Notes under the pieces: generated by a model
The model's input: the letters and a program-made list of their open reading frames with translations, nothing else
Told to the model about the DNA's origin: nothing
Database searches by the model: none
Assembly: GCA_937900725.1 (NCBI GenBank)
Contig: CALCFP010000102.1
Span: 1-6,341, forward strand
Length of the DNA: 6,341 bases
DNA from: an uncultured Bacteroidota bacterium
GTDB lineage: Bacteria > Bacteroidota > Bacteroidia > Bacteroidales > SZUA-534
Direction: 5' to 3'
Program-made: the position numbers and the translations under genes
Part shown: one piece after another, positions 6,120-6,341 of the stretch
Layout: each line of letters begins with the position of its first letter
How positions within the stretch are numbered: the first letter of the stretch is position 1

Positions 6120-6341
6120 CTATTTACTTGATTTTGAAGATTGAATAGCGTGAAGTGCCGCTCCATAGGCTCCCATCAGTTCAGGGATGTCGGTAAATGA
6201 CACCTGGCATCCAGTCTGCATTTCAAGAGCACGCACTATTGAATGGTTGCGGAATGTTCCGCCCTGAACCACGATATTATCGCCCAATTCCTTGATGTTC
6301 TTAAGTTTAAGAACCTTAAACAGGCAATTCTTCACAACCGA
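6120..6341 (-). CDS. BadF/BadG/BcrA/BcrD-type ATPase (acyl-CoA dehydratase activase), C-terminal end only
   Basis: The frame is open to the right edge, so only the last 73 residues are seen; the GTG at 6335 is internal. The visible part contains GDNIVVQGGTFRNHSIVRALE and, near the end, DIPELMGAYGAALHA, the closing phosphate- and adenosine-binding motifs of the ASKHA-fold ATPase domain of HgdC-like activases. Such proteins bind a [4Fe-4S] cluster between two subunits and use ATP hydrolysis to push an electron into a partner iron-sulfur protein. The gene ends in SSKSSK and a TAG, 5 bases before the ATG of the HgdB-like gene, in a different frame. In many anaerobes these domains are fused in one very long protein; here they are two genes, most likely translationally coupled. 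Whether one or two ATPase domains precede cannot be seen. The cluster-binding cysteines are also out of view. Confidence 0.88.
   Translation of the reverse strand, partial: SVVKNCLFKVLKLKNIKELGDNIVVQGGTFRNHSIVRALEMQTGCQVSFTDIPELMGAYGAALHAIQSSKSSK

Noticed and set aside
6333..6335. GTG as start of the ATPase fragment
   Set aside because: It lies within the conserved ASKHA domain end and the frame continues to the right edge.
1..6341. tRNA genes, CRISPR arrays, insertion sequences, phage genes
   Set aside because: No cloverleaf, regularly spaced repeats, transposase motifs or terminal repeats were seen; nearly all sequence is explained by the listed genes.

Overview
The window reads as a chromosomal segment of an anaerobic Bacteroidota bacterium, probably of the order Bacteroidales. 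This rests on three things. Starts lack clear Shine-Dalgarno sequences and follow A/T-rich leaders. The protein set (rubrerythrin, a 2-hydroxyacyl-CoA dehydratase-type activase, a TIGR02172-like kinase) is typical of strict anaerobes. The wording of the conserved motifs also fits. Genus cannot be fixed from the sequence alone. The segment is densely coding, and no gap between genes exceeds about 100 bases.

Left part, plus strand (1-1289): two overlapping genes form a split alarmone module. The first, cut by the left edge, is a RelA/SpoT-type (p)ppGpp synthetase. The second, overlapping it by 8 bases, is a stand-alone HD-domain (p)ppGpp hydrolase of the MESH1 / small alarmone hydrolase type. 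Synthesis and degradation are thus encoded as separate proteins from what is probably one transcript. A strong bidirectional terminator hairpin at about 1312-1359 separates this unit from the convergent minus-strand genes.

Middle, minus strand (1379-2849): a complete rubrerythrin (peroxide reduction) and an aminoglycoside-phosphotransferase-fold kinase of unknown substrate.

Right part, minus strand (2945-6341): an apparent operon transcribed leftwards. It holds the C-terminal end of a BadF/BadG/BcrA/BcrD-type ATPase (cut by the right edge), then after 5 bases an 837-residue HgdB-like iron-sulfur protein, then after 26 bases a TetR-family regulator. The ATPase and the 837-residue protein look like the two halves of the large fused acyl-CoA dehydratase activase proteins common in anaerobes, here encoded as two genes. 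The 837-residue protein is itself an internal duplication: each half carries the same three-cysteine pattern, as expected for paired HgdB-type iron-sulfur sites. The likely division of labour is that the ATPase drives low-potential electron transfer into the HgdB-like protein, whose substrate is unknown, while the TetR protein may control the operon. Rubrerythrin next door would suit an organism with oxygen-sensitive clusters, but it appears to be a separate unit.

No tRNA, rRNA, insertion sequence, CRISPR array or phage gene was seen. The two places most worth a second look are the split synthetase/hydrolase pair and the split ATPase / duplicated iron-sulfur protein pair.
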